Source: an uncultured Collinsella sp. (GTDB lineage Bacteria; Actinomycetota; Coriobacteriia; Coriobacteriales; Coriobacteriaceae). Taken from it: a DNA stretch of 64,000 bases. How positions within the stretch are numbered: the first letter of the stretch is position 1; each line of letters opens with the position of its first letter. Location of the stretch: contig CAKUON010000002.1 of NCBI GenBank assembly GCA_934668875.1, positions 62,001-126,000 on the forward strand, in the 5' to 3' direction. Position numbers and translations under genes: made by a program. This document shows positions 48,297 to 57,463 of the stretch, in pieces. Below the pieces are notes generated by a model. The model was not told the origin of the DNA and made no database searches. It was given only the letters and a program-made list of their open reading frames with translations.

Positions 48297-49682
48297 TTAT
48301 TCAGGCAGCTGATTGCCCGCGATGACCTTCTGGTACCAATAGAAGCTGTCCTTGCGAATCCGGTCGCAAGTCCTGATGTCGTCATCGGTGCGATCCACGT
48401 ATACAAGGCCATAGCGCTTGGCGAAGCCCTGATGGCTGGAGACCACATCGACAAAGCTCCACGGACAATACCCAAAGATGGGATAACCCTGCTCGATGAG
48501 CTCGCCGACCTGGGCGATATGCGCGGAGAGATAGGCGATGCGCTGCTCGTCGTGAATCGCGCCGGACTCATCGGGCTCCTCGCTCAAAGCCATGCCGTTC
48601 TCGGTGATGATCATAGGCAGGCCGTAGCGGTCATGCACCTTGCGCATGCCGATCGACAGCCCGATGGGGTCGAGGCCGTTGGGCATCCACTCGGTCTTCT
48701 CGAGCCTCGGGTTGTCGCAGAGGACGAAGTCGCCCGCGCCCCAAGGCGGGAAGCCACCGAATACGATGGGCTCGGTGCGCTCCTTGACGCAGCTGCTGGA
48801 GTAATAGTTGATGCCGATGAAATCGGGCGTCGACCCGTGCAGGACCGCATCGTCCTCGGGCTCGACCGCGGGATAGAACCCCTCGCGCTTGAGATAGCTC
48901 GCCGCATACGGGGAATACGATCCACGCACGCTCATGTCGAGCATGTAGAACTGCTCCATCTCCTCGGCATTGAGCGCCGCCATCACATCTGCAGGCGAGC
49001 TGCTGAGCGGATAGGTCACCTGGATGGCGCAGACCGGCCCGATCTTCGCCTCGGGATCGATTGAGTGCAAAAACTCGAAAGCACGGTGCTCTGCGAGAGA
49101 CATGTGGTAACTCATCTGATAGGTATTGCCCTGGTGTCTCTTGGGGTCGGTCTCGGTATCCCCGGTGTTCACCGACGACGCCGTCGCGATAAGCTGCTCG
49201 TTGATAGTCGCCCACAGCTTTACACGGCCCTTAAAGTGCCTAAAGCAGACCTCGGCGTAGCGGGCGAAGGCATCGATCATCCTGCGATCTAACCATCCGC
49301 CGAACTCGTCGACGAGTGCTTGGGGGCACTCGAAGTGGTACAGCGTCACAAAGGGCTCGATGCCCTTTTCCAGAAGGTAATCGATCAGACCGTCGTAGAA
49401 CGCCAGGGCTTCGGGATTCGGCTCGCAAGTCGCACCGGGCATAATGCGACACCACGAGAAGCTCATGCGATACGTCTTTAGTCCGAGTTCGGCCATGAGG
49501 TCGACATCCTCTTTCCAGCGATGGTAGTGGTCGGACGCCACGCTGCCATCTGTGATTCCGGGGATGCCGAAGCCGCGATCGGTCGTCGACTTGCCTCGGC
49601 CGCCCTCCCCCCAGGCGCCCTCTACCTGAAATGCGCTCGTCGACGCACCCCATAGGAATCCATCGGGAAACCCGTTTATCAT
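48297..49682 (-). CDS. GH1 6-phospho-beta-glucosidase
   Basis: A 461-residue enzyme: FPDGFLWGASTSAFQVEGAW, acid/base in TINEQLIATASSVNTGD, nucleophile in ITENGMALSE, and the phosphate-site-like SSHQGFAKRYGLVYVD. It closely follows the GH1 at 41716-43104 along its whole length, so the two loci derive from a duplication or two related transfers. The start at 49682 follows AAAGGTGG. It lies between the altered chbG and EIIBC in one operon. Confidence 0.94.
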   Translation of the reverse strand: MINGFPDGFLWGASTSAFQVEGAWGEGGRGKSTTDRGFGIPGITDGSVASDHYHRWKEDVDLMAELGLKTYRMSFSWCRIMPGATCEPNPEALAFYDGLIDYLLEKGIEPFVTLYHFECPQALVDEFGGWLDRRMIDAFARYAEVCFRHFKGRVKLWATINEQLIATASSVNTGDTETDPKRHQGNTYQMSYHMSLAEHRAFEFLHSIDPEAKIGPVCAIQVTYPLSSSPADVMAALNAEEMEQFYMLDMSVRGSYSPYAASYLKREGFYPAVEPEDDAVLHGSTPDFIGINYYSSSCVKERTEPIVFGGFPPWGAGDFVLCDNPRLEKTEWMPNGLDPIGLSIGMRKVHDRYGLPMIITENGMALSEEPDESGAIHDEQRIAYLSAHIAQVGELIEQGYPIFGYCPWSFVDVVSSHQGFAKRYGLVYVDRTDDDIRTCDRIRKDSFYWYQKVIAGNQLPE

Positions 49683-49699
49683 ACTTGCCACCTTTCTTC

Positions 49700-50467
49700 T
49701 TAGTTCAAATCGTCGTATGTCACCAACGCGATGTCCTGACTCGCCAGCCATTCACGGGTTGTGGGATCGCAAAGCATCGACGCCTCACGCGCCCGCGCTG
49801 TCGTCATGCTCGAGTGGTCCATGAGATAGGCATCGATATAACCCGGATGGAACACCATGAGGGTGCACGCGTCGTCGTTCGCATTCTCGACGGCGCCGCA
49901 CACCGCCGAGAACGGATCCATCTCATAGGCGCGAAAATCTGTGGGCATGTACGCAGCGACACGCGTGCTCTTGAACGTGACCGCCTCCCCCGGCGCACCC
50001 ATCGGGAACAGCGGCAGTCCGTGGCGCTCCGCCACGATCTCCAACCCCTTAAAAAACGCCGGGCTCGCCACCGCATGACCCTCAAAGTAGGAGGGTTCTC
50101 TACCCACAAGCGCTACGAACTTTCGATACTGAGCCTCGATCTCCAAGACGACCTCATCGAGCACCACGAAGTCGATTCCCCGCTTCATGGCGTCCCGATA
50201 CGCCCCGCTCGGCTTGAACATGCCATCCGGTCCACAGAGACTCGGAATGAGCGCAGGGTCGGTAAGCGGCCTGCCGACTCAGATGTTCGTGTGCTGGCCA
50301 AGGCACACGTCAAGCCCGTCGAGCAATTCGAGGCCGTGGTCCACGGATTCCATGTTGGTCATGACCCCGACTGACCCGACGAGTCCGCCGCGGACCGAAT
50401 CGACGATGCCGTAGTTGACGCCCCGAGAGTAGCCAAGGTCGTCGGCGCGTATCAGCAGGCGCTTCAT
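49700..50467 (-). pseudogene. chbG: ChbG/YdjC deacetylase with an in-frame TGA at codon 63
   Basis: 256 codons including stop, exactly the length of the intact paralogue at 39819-40586. The frame is open throughout except for one TGA at 50281-50279, where the paralogue has TGC (Cys) in HTNIC. The metal-site aspartates (IRADDLGYSRGVN) and histidines (GQHTNI, FEGHAVASP) are all kept. Its start overlaps the GH1 stop by four bases (ATGA), so it was translated with that gene. A recent nonsense change is most likely. Selenocysteine at this place is conceivable, but I see no convincing SECIS hairpin. Confidence 0.8.
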
Positions 50468-51738
50468 CGGGCATCACCGATCTCGACGCAGGCACCGTTA
50501 CAGCGCGCTATGCTTCCCAGGTGCGTAGCGCTTGGCTTTACGGTGCGGCGTTGTGTCTCGCGGTCGACGGAAATGATCCCGTACTTCGGGCCATACCCGA
50601 AAACCCACTCGAAATTGTCAAACGCGGACCAGCAGGTGTATCCCAAAACCGGGATACCGTCGCGGACGCAACGCCCCACACCGGCGACAGCTCGATCCAA
50701 AAAGCGCTCTCTCTGCTCGTCATCCTCGGAAGCTATGCCGTTTTCGGTGACGAACAGAGGCGTGCCCGACTGGTCCCAAGCAGCTCGCAGGCTCTCCTCG
50801 ATGGCCTCGGGATAAAACTCCTCATCGCGCTGGGTGAGCTCCACGCCGGCAGGCGGGTCAACCGGGCCATCCGCGCCGTACCACGAGCGCGAGTACGTCT
50901 GGATACCCACGAAATCATCGCCTGCGGAAGCACGGCAAAAGCGATCGCAAATCTCCTCGCGGGCAGCTGCGGCGCGTTCCTCGCCACCGGGAGCCGCCTT
51001 AAAGGGGCTTCCCACGAGCGTCCAACCTGCCGGGAGATCGGGACGGATTGCATGCACGGCGTCAACGGCAGCCTTGTGAGCGGCGAGCTTCACATCGAAC
51101 GCCCGCTCGGTGGCTGCGAACTGGAATTGGGCCAGGGATGCCGGCTCGACTCCCAACGCCTTGGCGACGCTGCGGAACATGGGGGCCTCAGCGCGATCGG
51201 AGGCGTTGCGCGACGTGGCCCCGACATCAGCCAAGAGCCATGCCAGGTTTGGCTCGTTCATGGTGCATGCGTAGTCCATCAAATCGCCCATCTCCTCGAC
51301 CACACGCGCGCAGTACCGCGCGAAAAGGGAGGGAGTCTCGGGCGACTCCCAGCCGCCTTGGGCAAGCAGCCAGATCGGCGACGTGAAATGATGGAGTGTG
51401 ACGATCGTCTTGAGACCGTTGTCACGGCAGCACTGGAGCACTTCGCGATAGTGCGCGAGCTCTGCTTTGGAGAACAGGCCGCGCGCCGGCTCGATGCGCG
51501 ACCACTCGACACTCAGACGATAGGAGGTGAGGCCAAGAGATGCGATAAGGGCGATATCCTCGCGGAAACGATGGTAGTGGTCCATCGCGTCGCCAGAAGG
51601 CTCCATGAACGCCGTGTCCTCAACATTCTCGAACAGCCACGTGTCGCTGTTCACGTTGTTGCCTTCAACCTGGTGCGCAGCGGTCGCGACGCCCCAGAGA
51701 AACGTCTCGGGAAATACCGAAGTCGACTGATGTGCCAT
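50464..51738 (-). CDS. GH1 beta-glucosidase, non-phospho type
   Basis: A 424-residue GH1, shorter than the others. FPETFLWGVATAAHQVEGNN opens it. The acid/base is in TMNEPN and the nucleophile is in FVTENGIAS. The C-terminus WSAFDNFEWVFGYGPKYGII follows the classical beta-glucosidase/beta-glycosidase pattern, without the SxxxxxKRY phosphate loop. It probably acts on unphosphorylated glycosides. First gene of a minus-strand run into chbG, GH1 and EIIBC. Divergent from an HTH-less RpiR. Confidence 0.92.
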   Translation of the reverse strand: MAHQSTSVFPETFLWGVATAAHQVEGNNVNSDTWLFENVEDTAFMEPSGDAMDHYHRFREDIALIASLGLTSYRLSVEWSRIEPARGLFSKAELAHYREVLQCCRDNGLKTIVTLHHFTSPIWLLAQGGWESPETPSLFARYCARVVEEMGDLMDYACTMNEPNLAWLLADVGATSRNASDRAEAPMFRSVAKALGVEPASLAQFQFAATERAFDVKLAAHKAAVDAVHAIRPDLPAGWTLVGSPFKAAPGGEERAAAAREEICDRFCRASAGDDFVGIQTYSRSWYGADGPVDPPAGVELTQRDEEFYPEAIEESLRAAWDQSGTPLFVTENGIASEDDEQRERFLDRAVAGVGRCVRDGIPVLGYTCWSAFDNFEWVFGYGPKYGIISVDRETQRRTVKPSATHLGSIARCNGACVEIGDAR

Positions 51739-51809
51739 GCAATCTCCCTTTCATGTATCCGCATCCGGGCTTAATCGCCCGGCTCCTGTTACCATTGAGT
51801 ACAACACGA

Positions 51810-52451
51810 ATGCACAGGGTTTTGCATTCCATCCTGGACACCGATGTTACAGAATGGAGACATGAGTTTCACGATATTTGCAATCTCGCCGCGGACCCGC
51901 ACGCGACGTTTCTTGAATATGCGAGGGAAGCTCAGCAAAACATCGCCGCGACCATTTCCGAGAAAAACCTGGCCGAACTTCCGAAAATCGCCTATGCGAT
52001 TCATAATTGCCGCCGAGTCGCGTTCTTTTCCCATCATTTTCTTTGGGATACCGGACGATACCTTCAGAACAAGCTGTTTTCCATGGGAAAGGTCATGGAC
52101 CTGTATCTGGATCAAGCCTCCCAGCTTGCATGTGCCCAATCCCTCCAGCCCGAGGACCTGGCGATCATCTGCAGCGTTGGGGGCAGCTATCCCATTCGAT
52201 ATGTCGATGTCTGCAACAGCATCAGGGATAGCAAGTGCTCCATGCTGGCAATCACGCAAAACGCCTCGAACCCATATTGGAATCAGGCCGCCTTCATCAT
52301 GCAGTGCGGCGAGTCGAATGCCAACGACACGGGCAAATACGGGGCGCTCGCGGCAATTGACCTCGTCGTTCAGCAGTATCTGCTCCAATATGGAAGCGAT
52401 GCCTTCCCGAGCGCGCCCAATCGCCCGTACGACGACATGCCGGGGCGCTAG
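51810..52451 (+). pseudogene. RpiR-type regulator lacking its HTH (SIS domain only)
   Basis: About 213 codons. From residue 35 on it follows the SIS part of the RpiR at 40874-41695: FFSHHFLWDTGRYLQNKL, LAIICSVGGSYPIRYVDV, AITQNASNPYWNQAAF, NDTGKYGALAAIDLVV. The first 100 or so residues, with the HTH, are absent, and the region upstream runs straight into the GH1 promoter. No ribosome-binding site precedes the ATG at 51810. I read it as a 5'-deleted regulator. A stand-alone phosphosugar-binding protein is less likely. Confidence 0.7.
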
Positions 52452-52608
52452 AGTCGCTCACAATTGAAGCAGCGTCCCTCCCGCGAGCCGCGAGCTTTTC
52501 GCCATGGAAAGGTATTGATCGAGGCGGTTGCCGCATCCTACCGATGATTTTTTAATCCCCGTCCCAGAAAGCCAGATGAGATTCAGGGAATAGCCTGCGG
52601 AAAGCGAG

Positions 52609-52708
52609 CGGCGCCCAAGTGCCGCAGGTTGCCGTGAAAGAGGAGCGCCGCGTACTTTGGTACGCAAGCGACGGCTTGAACGGCAACCTGCGGCACTTGG
52701 GCGCCGCG
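52609..52708. repeat. Long nested hairpin H3
   Basis: 28-bp perfect outer arms (52609-52636 with 52681-52708, containing GCCCAAGTGCCGCAGG) enclose GCGTAC-TTTG-GTACGC (52651-52666). It ends eight bases from the FGGY kinase stop and may terminate that operon. The rest of 52452-52715 has no gene. Confidence 0.8.
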
Positions 52709-52715
52709 CAGCCGC

Positions 52716-54206
52716 CTAGGCCGTGTATGCAATCGTTGATTTCACGGCGTGGCGCCAGCCGGCGATCTTTTTGGCTCGCTCGTCGGCGGGCATGGCGGGC
52801 TTCACGATGCCGCGGGCGCCGTAGACGTCGACGACGTCGCGCGTGTACATGCCCAGCGCAATGCCGCAGGCCCAAGCTGCACCTAGACCGCTCATCTCGT
52901 CGTTGCTTGCGATGCGGATGGGCGAGCCCACAAGATCGCTCTCAAACTGCATCAGGTACGCATCGCGCGTGGGGCCGCCGTCAACGCGAAGCTCGGCCAG
53001 CGCCGCGCCCGAATCCTCGACCATCGCATCGATCACGTCAAAGATCTGATAGGCGATCGACTCGTCGGCGGCCTTCACGAACTCCGCCCGGCCCGTGGTG
53101 CGCGTCATGCCAAAGACGCAGCCCTCGGCGTCGCTTGCCCAGTGCGGCGCGCCCAGACCGGTAAATGCCGGCACAAAGTAGACGCGACTCGCCGGGTTGG
53201 CGGCATAGCACAGGTCGGTGACTTCCTCGGGGTTGTTGATGAGCTCCAGGTCGTCACGCAGCCACGTCTTGACGGCGCCGGCATAGCTCACGTTGCCCTC
53301 GAGCACGTACTCGGTCACGCCGTCCATGCGCCACGCGAGCGAGCTCGAAAGCCCATGCGAGCTGGCGACAAACTCGTCGCCGACGTTCATCATGACCGAG
53401 CTGCCGGTGCCATACGTGGCCTTGGCCATGCCGCGGCTGTGGCAGCCCTGCGCAAACAGGGCGGCGTGGCTATCGCCCAGCACGCCGTGAACGGGCACGG
53501 GCGCCGGCAAAAAGCCGCCCAGGTCCGTTGTGCCGAACAGGCCATCAGAATCGGTCACCTGCGGCAGGCAGGCCGGATCGATGCCAAAGGCTTGGCACAC
53601 CGGCTCGCTCCAGCAGCCGCGGCGCAGGTCGAAGAGCTGCGTGCGGCTGGCGTTGGACCAGTCGCAGCGGAACTCGGCGCCGCCCGTGAGCGTCCAGACC
53701 ACCCAGGCGTCAATCGTACCCAGGCACAGCTCGCCCGCTGCAGCGGCCTCGGCAGCCGCCGGAACGTTTGCGAGGATCCAGGCCATCTTGCCCGCCGGAT
53801 AGTAGGGCGAGAGCACCAAGCCCGTCGTGTCGCGCACCAGCTCGGCCACGCCCTCGCGCGCAGCCAGCTCGTCGCACAGCTCGCGGGCGCGGGCGCACTG
53901 CCACACCACGGCGTCGCACAGCGGCTCGCCCGTCGCGCGGTTCCAGGCGACGGTGGTCTCGCGCTGGTTGGAAATGCCGATGCCGGCGACGTCGGCCGGG
54001 TCGACCCCGGTCTCCTCCACCACGGCGCGCGCCACGGCCAGCACGTTGGCCGCAATCTCGGCCGGGTCATGGCTCACCCAGCCGGCCTCGTTGACGATCT
54101 GGCGATGCGAGCGGTCGGCACGATGAATCAGATGGCCGCCCTCGTCCACCAGCAGCGCCTTGGTGCCCTGCGTAGACTGATCGATTCCGATGATGTAGCG
54201 GCCCAT
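52716..54206 (-). CDS. FGGY family carbohydrate kinase (glycerol kinase-like)
   Basis: A 496-residue FGGY kinase. IGIDQSTQGTKALLVDEGG starts the first domain, then IGISNQRETTVAWNRATGEP, GTIDAWVVWTLTGG, ATYGTGSSVMMNVG, VYFVPAFTGLGAPHW and LRVDGGPTRDAYLMQF. Many motifs resemble glycerol kinase, but the ATP-site start differs (QSTQGTKA instead of QSTTSSRA). The operon (isomerase, split transketolase) suggests a ketose such as a pentulose or apulose as substrate. The start at 54206 follows AAAGGGG. Last gene of the operon. Confidence 0.85.
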   Translation of the reverse strand: MGRYIIGIDQSTQGTKALLVDEGGHLIHRADRSHRQIVNEAGWVSHDPAEIAANVLAVARAVVEETGVDPADVAGIGISNQRETTVAWNRATGEPLCDAVVWQCARARELCDELAAREGVAELVRDTTGLVLSPYYPAGKMAWILANVPAAAEAAAAGELCLGTIDAWVVWTLTGGAEFRCDWSNASRTQLFDLRRGCWSEPVCQAFGIDPACLPQVTDSDGLFGTTDLGGFLPAPVPVHGVLGDSHAALFAQGCHSRGMAKATYGTGSSVMMNVGDEFVASSHGLSSSLAWRMDGVTEYVLEGNVSYAGAVKTWLRDDLELINNPEEVTDLCYAANPASRVYFVPAFTGLGAPHWASDAEGCVFGMTRTTGRAEFVKAADESIAYQIFDVIDAMVEDSGAALAELRVDGGPTRDAYLMQFESDLVGSPIRIASNDEMSGLGAAWACGIALGMYTRDVVDVYGARGIVKPAMPADERAKKIAGWRHAVKSTIAYTA

Positions 54207-54224
54207 GGCCACCCCTTTCAAAAT

Positions 54225-54259
54225 GAATGTGACAAAGGGACTGTCCCTTTGTCACATTC
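54225..54259. terminator. 17-bp perfect palindrome with GGGACTGTCCC centre
   Basis: GAATGTGACAAAGGGAC (54225-54241), one T, and its exact complement (54243-54259). It lies between the transketolase C subunit stop and the kinase. It may attenuate kinase expression, and it belongs to the GGGAC hairpin group. Confidence 0.65.
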
Positions 54260-54262
54260 CAA

Positions 54263-55204
54263 TTACTCTGCGGGCAGGAAGTCCTTGACGGTCTTGGCAA
54301 TGCCTTCGCCGGTGAGACCGTAGTGTGCGAAGACCTCGGGGCTCGTACCGGTGATGACCGGCGCGTCGGGCAGGCTCAAGCACTTGACCGGACGCGGGCA
54401 ATGCTCGCCCACAACCTGCGCGACCATGGAACCCAGGCCACCGAAGGGGCTGTGCTCCTCGACGGTCACGACAGCGCGCGTGGCACCGGCGGCCTCGATC
54501 ACGGCCTCGGCGTCGAGTGGCTTGACGCAATACATGTCGAGCACCGTTGCCGAGATGCCCTGCTCGGCCAGCAGGTCGGCGGCGTCCACGGCATGGCGGA
54601 CCATCTCGCCGGTGGCGACGATCGTCACATCGGTGCCGCGGCGCACCCAGGTGGCTCGGTCCATCTGGAACGGGCACTCGTCCTCGGTGTACACGTCCTC
54701 GACCGGGTTGCGGCCCACGCGGATGTAGGCCGGCTTATTGTCGGCGACCAGCGCGCGCACGAGCTCGGCGGTCTGGAAGCGGTCGCTCGGCAGATACACG
54801 CGCATGTTGGGGATCGCGCTCATGGCGGCGATGTCCTGCGCGGAGTGGTGGCTCATACCCAGGGCGCCGTAGGACACGCCGCCCGAGATGCCGATGATCT
54901 TGACGTTGGTGTTGGAGTACGAAACGTCGACCTTACACTGCTCATACGAACGCGTGGTCACAAAGGACGCCGGCGAGGCGGCCCAGGCCTTCTTGCCGCA
55001 CGAAGCCATGCCGGCGGCAATGCTCACCAGGTCCTGCTCGGCGATGCCGACCTCGACGGACTGCTGGGGATACTGATCGAAGAACGGCGTGAGCGACGCG
55101 GAGCCACGGGAGTCGGAGCACAGGACGACGATGTCCTTATCGGTCTCGGCGGCCTCGAGCAGCGTGTCGCAGATAACCTTGCGGTTGGCGATCTTGTTAG
55201 CCAT
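54263..55204 (-). CDS. Transketolase, C-terminal subunit
   Basis: A 313-residue split transketolase half. It has the pyrimidine-binding part, with IVVLCSDSRGSAS and VEVGIAEQDLVSIAAGMASC (catalytic glutamate in GIAEQ), then FVTTRSYEQCK. A C-terminal domain follows (VVTVEEHSPFGGLGS). It needs the N-terminal subunit. The two genes overlap by eight bases. AAGGAGG lies within the end of the upstream gene. It would transfer two-carbon units from a ketose phosphate. Confidence 0.93.
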   Translation of the reverse strand: MANKIANRKVICDTLLEAAETDKDIVVLCSDSRGSASLTPFFDQYPQQSVEVGIAEQDLVSIAAGMASCGKKAWAASPASFVTTRSYEQCKVDVSYSNTNVKIIGISGGVSYGALGMSHHSAQDIAAMSAIPNMRVYLPSDRFQTAELVRALVADNKPAYIRVGRNPVEDVYTEDECPFQMDRATWVRRGTDVTIVATGEMVRHAVDAADLLAEQGISATVLDMYCVKPLDAEAVIEAAGATRAVVTVEEHSPFGGLGSMVAQVVGEHCPRPVKCLSLPDAPVITGTSPEVFAHYGLTGEGIAKTVKDFLPAE

Positions 55205-56033
55205 TGATGGCCTCCTTATGGGCAGCGAAATCGGCGATGATCCTGGCATATTCCTCGTCGTTGGGCAGGTGATGGTGCCAGCCGGCCTTGTCCTCCATGA
55301 CGGGCGAACCGTAGCCCTTCACCGTGTTGAGGATGATGACCGTGGGCTTACCCTTGGTCTCGGCGGCAAGCGTCAGCGCGGCGTCGATGGCCTGGACGTC
55401 GTTGCCCGGAATGGACAGCACGTTCCAACCGAAGGCGGCCCAGCGCTCCTCCTGCGAGTCCTGCTTCATGACATCCTCGGTGCTGCCGCTGATCTGCAGG
55501 CGGTTGCGGTCCACGAGCGCGCACAGGTTATCGAGCTGGTAGTTGCCGCCGCTCATGGCGCCCTCCCAGACCGAGCCCTCGGCAAGCTCACCGTCGCCCA
55601 TGATGGTGTAGACGCGGTAGTCGCGACCGTCCATCTTGCCGGCGAGCGCCATGCCCACCGCCACGGGCAGGCCGTGACCGAGCGAACCCGAGTTCATCTC
55701 GATGCCCTTGAGCTTGTTGTTGGGATGGCCGATGTAGGGGCTGCCGAACTTGGAGAAGCGGGCCTTGACATCGTCGAGGTCCAGATAGCCCTCGTGGCAC
55801 AGCACCGCGTAGTAGGCCTCCATGGCGTGGCCCTTGGAGAGGACGAAGCGATCGCGGTTGGGATCGTCGACGGTCTCGGGCGAAATGTTCAGATGGTTGG
55901 CGTAGAGGGTCATGAGCGCATCGATGACCGACATGTCGCCGCCGATGTGGCCGCCGGCACCGGCCATAATGATATCGACGCAATCGCGGCGGAGGTCCCA
56001 ACGCAGGGACTCAAGCTCTTCAATCGTTGCCAT
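55197..56033 (-). CDS. Transketolase, N-terminal subunit
   Basis: A 278-residue thiamine diphosphate-binding half. It has IIMAGAGGHIGGDMSVIDAL near residues 20-39, DRFVLSKGHAMEAYY near 62-76, and GSLGHGLPVAVGMALAGK. The TPP/Mg motif is MGDGELAEGSVWEGAM...DRNRLQ. The start at 56033 follows AGGAG, three bases after the FucI-type gene. Works with the C subunit as a heterotetramer in other split transketolases. Confidence 0.94.
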   Translation of the reverse strand: MATIEELESLRWDLRRDCVDIIMAGAGGHIGGDMSVIDALMTLYANHLNISPETVDDPNRDRFVLSKGHAMEAYYAVLCHEGYLDLDDVKARFSKFGSPYIGHPNNKLKGIEMNSGSLGHGLPVAVGMALAGKMDGRDYRVYTIMGDGELAEGSVWEGAMSGGNYQLDNLCALVDRNRLQISGSTEDVMKQDSQEERWAAFGWNVLSIPGNDVQAIDAALTLAAETKGKPTVIILNTVKGYGSPVMEDKAGWHHHLPNDEEYARIIADFAAHKEAING

Positions 56034-56035
56034 TT

Positions 56036-57436
56036 CTACTCTCCTCGCAGGTAGGCTTTGACGTCTTCTTCGATGGGGTCGTACAGGTCGGGGGCAATGC
56101 CAATGTACTTGCATGCCTCGTAGAGCACCGGCACCACGTTGGCGTGGATGGCCACGCAGTGGTGGATGTAGGGGCCCTCGACGATCTTGGCCTCGAGGCG
56201 CTTGAGGTTCTCGACCTCGACCCACAGGTAGGTGCCCATACCGGCAGGGCCGTCGATGCCGCGGGCGTTGCCTAGCAGCAGCGAGTACTCGCCGTTGTCG
56301 CCGTCAAAGCGGGCAAGGGTGAGGTCGCCGTGCTTGGCCTCGGCCGTCAGCGCGCCGGGGTGATCGAAGGCCAGCGGGTAGGTGAGCTTGGGCTTGACGG
56401 CAGCGCAGCTGCAGGGCCAGGGGCCGCAGTGCTGCAGCAGCTCGCCGTTCTCGTTGTCGGGATGGCGGACGGTCCAGTCGGCGAACATGCCACGGTGACG
56501 GCCCAGGTCGGCCGCCTCGACCATGAGCGCGGTGATGGCGCCATGGATGTCGGTCTCGCAGACGATGGGGATACCCATCTCGTTGAGGATGGCGTTGGCG
56601 GCGCAGGGCATAATGCCCAACTCGTCCTGCAGGGCGTTCCAGCACTGGATGGCGCCGGCGTTGCAGCCGTACTTCTCGACCAGGCGCTTCATGGCGATGG
56701 CGAGTCCAGCGACCGCGGGGACCTTGTCCTCGGGGATGCAGATCTCAAAGCTGTCGCTAATGTGGGCGAGCATGGCTGCCATGGCCTGCTCGTCGGCCTG
56801 GGCGTCGCGCACGGCCTGGACAAGCTCGGTCATGGGGATGGGCGAAAGCTGGATGTTGAACTTCTCGAGCAGCTCGCCCTCGTTGCACATGGTGGACCAG
56901 AAGTCGAACGGACGGGTGGCCATCTGCAGGATGCGGGTGTGCTTGAAGGTCTTAACGACGTTGCACACGGCCAAGAAGTCCCAGACGCCACGCTCGAACT
57001 CGGGGTCGGTCAGACGGCAGTTGGTCATGTAGGTGAAGGGAACTTGGAAGCGGCGCAGGACCTTACCGGTGGCGAACAGGCCGCACTGGCTGTCGCGCAG
57101 GCGGGTGCCGTCGGGCTCGGGGCGCTCGTCGCGCGGGCCCCACAGCAGCACGGGCAGGCCGAGCTCGCGGGCAAGGCGGGCGCAAACGTACTCGGTGCCA
57201 AAGTTGGCGTGGCACAGCATGATGCCGTCGACGCCCTCGGCGCGGAACTTCTTGACGATGGGCTCGATATGGCTGTCATCGAACAGCAGGCCCTCGTCGT
57301 TGATGTCGTCGATATCGACGATGTCGACGCCGATCTCGCGCAGGCGGTCAGCCGTCAGGCCGCGATACTTGATCGCGTCCGGCGCGCTAAAGATACTGCG
57401 GCGCGTGGGCACAAAACCGAGCTTGATCTTATCCAT
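56036..57436 (-). CDS. L-fucose/L-arabinose isomerase family protein
   Basis: A 466-residue protein of the FucI/AraA-type fold: LGFVPTRRSIFSAPDAIKYR, VDGIMLCHANFGTEYVCARL, LPVLLWGPRDERPEPDGTRL, and IVCETDIHGAITALM with ADWTVRHPDNENGELLQHCG. Metal-binding acids are probably in CETDIHG and ADWT. It should interconvert an aldose and ketose feeding the FGGY kinase and transketolase. True fucose isomerases are about 590 residues, so the substrate is open. First gene of the operon. Several GTAAAC/GTTTAC boxes lie upstream. GGGAGG precedes the start. Confidence 0.88.
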   Translation of the reverse strand: MDKIKLGFVPTRRSIFSAPDAIKYRGLTADRLREIGVDIVDIDDINDEGLLFDDSHIEPIVKKFRAEGVDGIMLCHANFGTEYVCARLARELGLPVLLWGPRDERPEPDGTRLRDSQCGLFATGKVLRRFQVPFTYMTNCRLTDPEFERGVWDFLAVCNVVKTFKHTRILQMATRPFDFWSTMCNEGELLEKFNIQLSPIPMTELVQAVRDAQADEQAMAAMLAHISDSFEICIPEDKVPAVAGLAIAMKRLVEKYGCNAGAIQCWNALQDELGIMPCAANAILNEMGIPIVCETDIHGAITALMVEAADLGRHRGMFADWTVRHPDNENGELLQHCGPWPCSCAAVKPKLTYPLAFDHPGALTAEAKHGDLTLARFDGDNGEYSLLLGNARGIDGPAGMGTYLWVEVENLKRLEAKIVEGPYIHHCVAIHANVVPVLYEACKYIGIAPDLYDPIEEDVKAYLRGE

Positions 57437-57463
57437 GTACGTCCTCCCCTAGTCACATGTTCA

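Noticed and set aside
50279..50281. Selenocysteine codon in chbG
   Set aside because: Not called as selenocysteine. The hairpin after the TGA lacks a typical SECIS apical loop, the position is not catalytic, and no sel gene is in the window. Kept only as a finding to check.
52716..54206. Naming the FGGY kinase glpK
   Set aside because: Many motifs fit glycerol kinase, but the operon lacks any glycerol gene and the ATP-site start differs, so a symbol would overstate the evidence.
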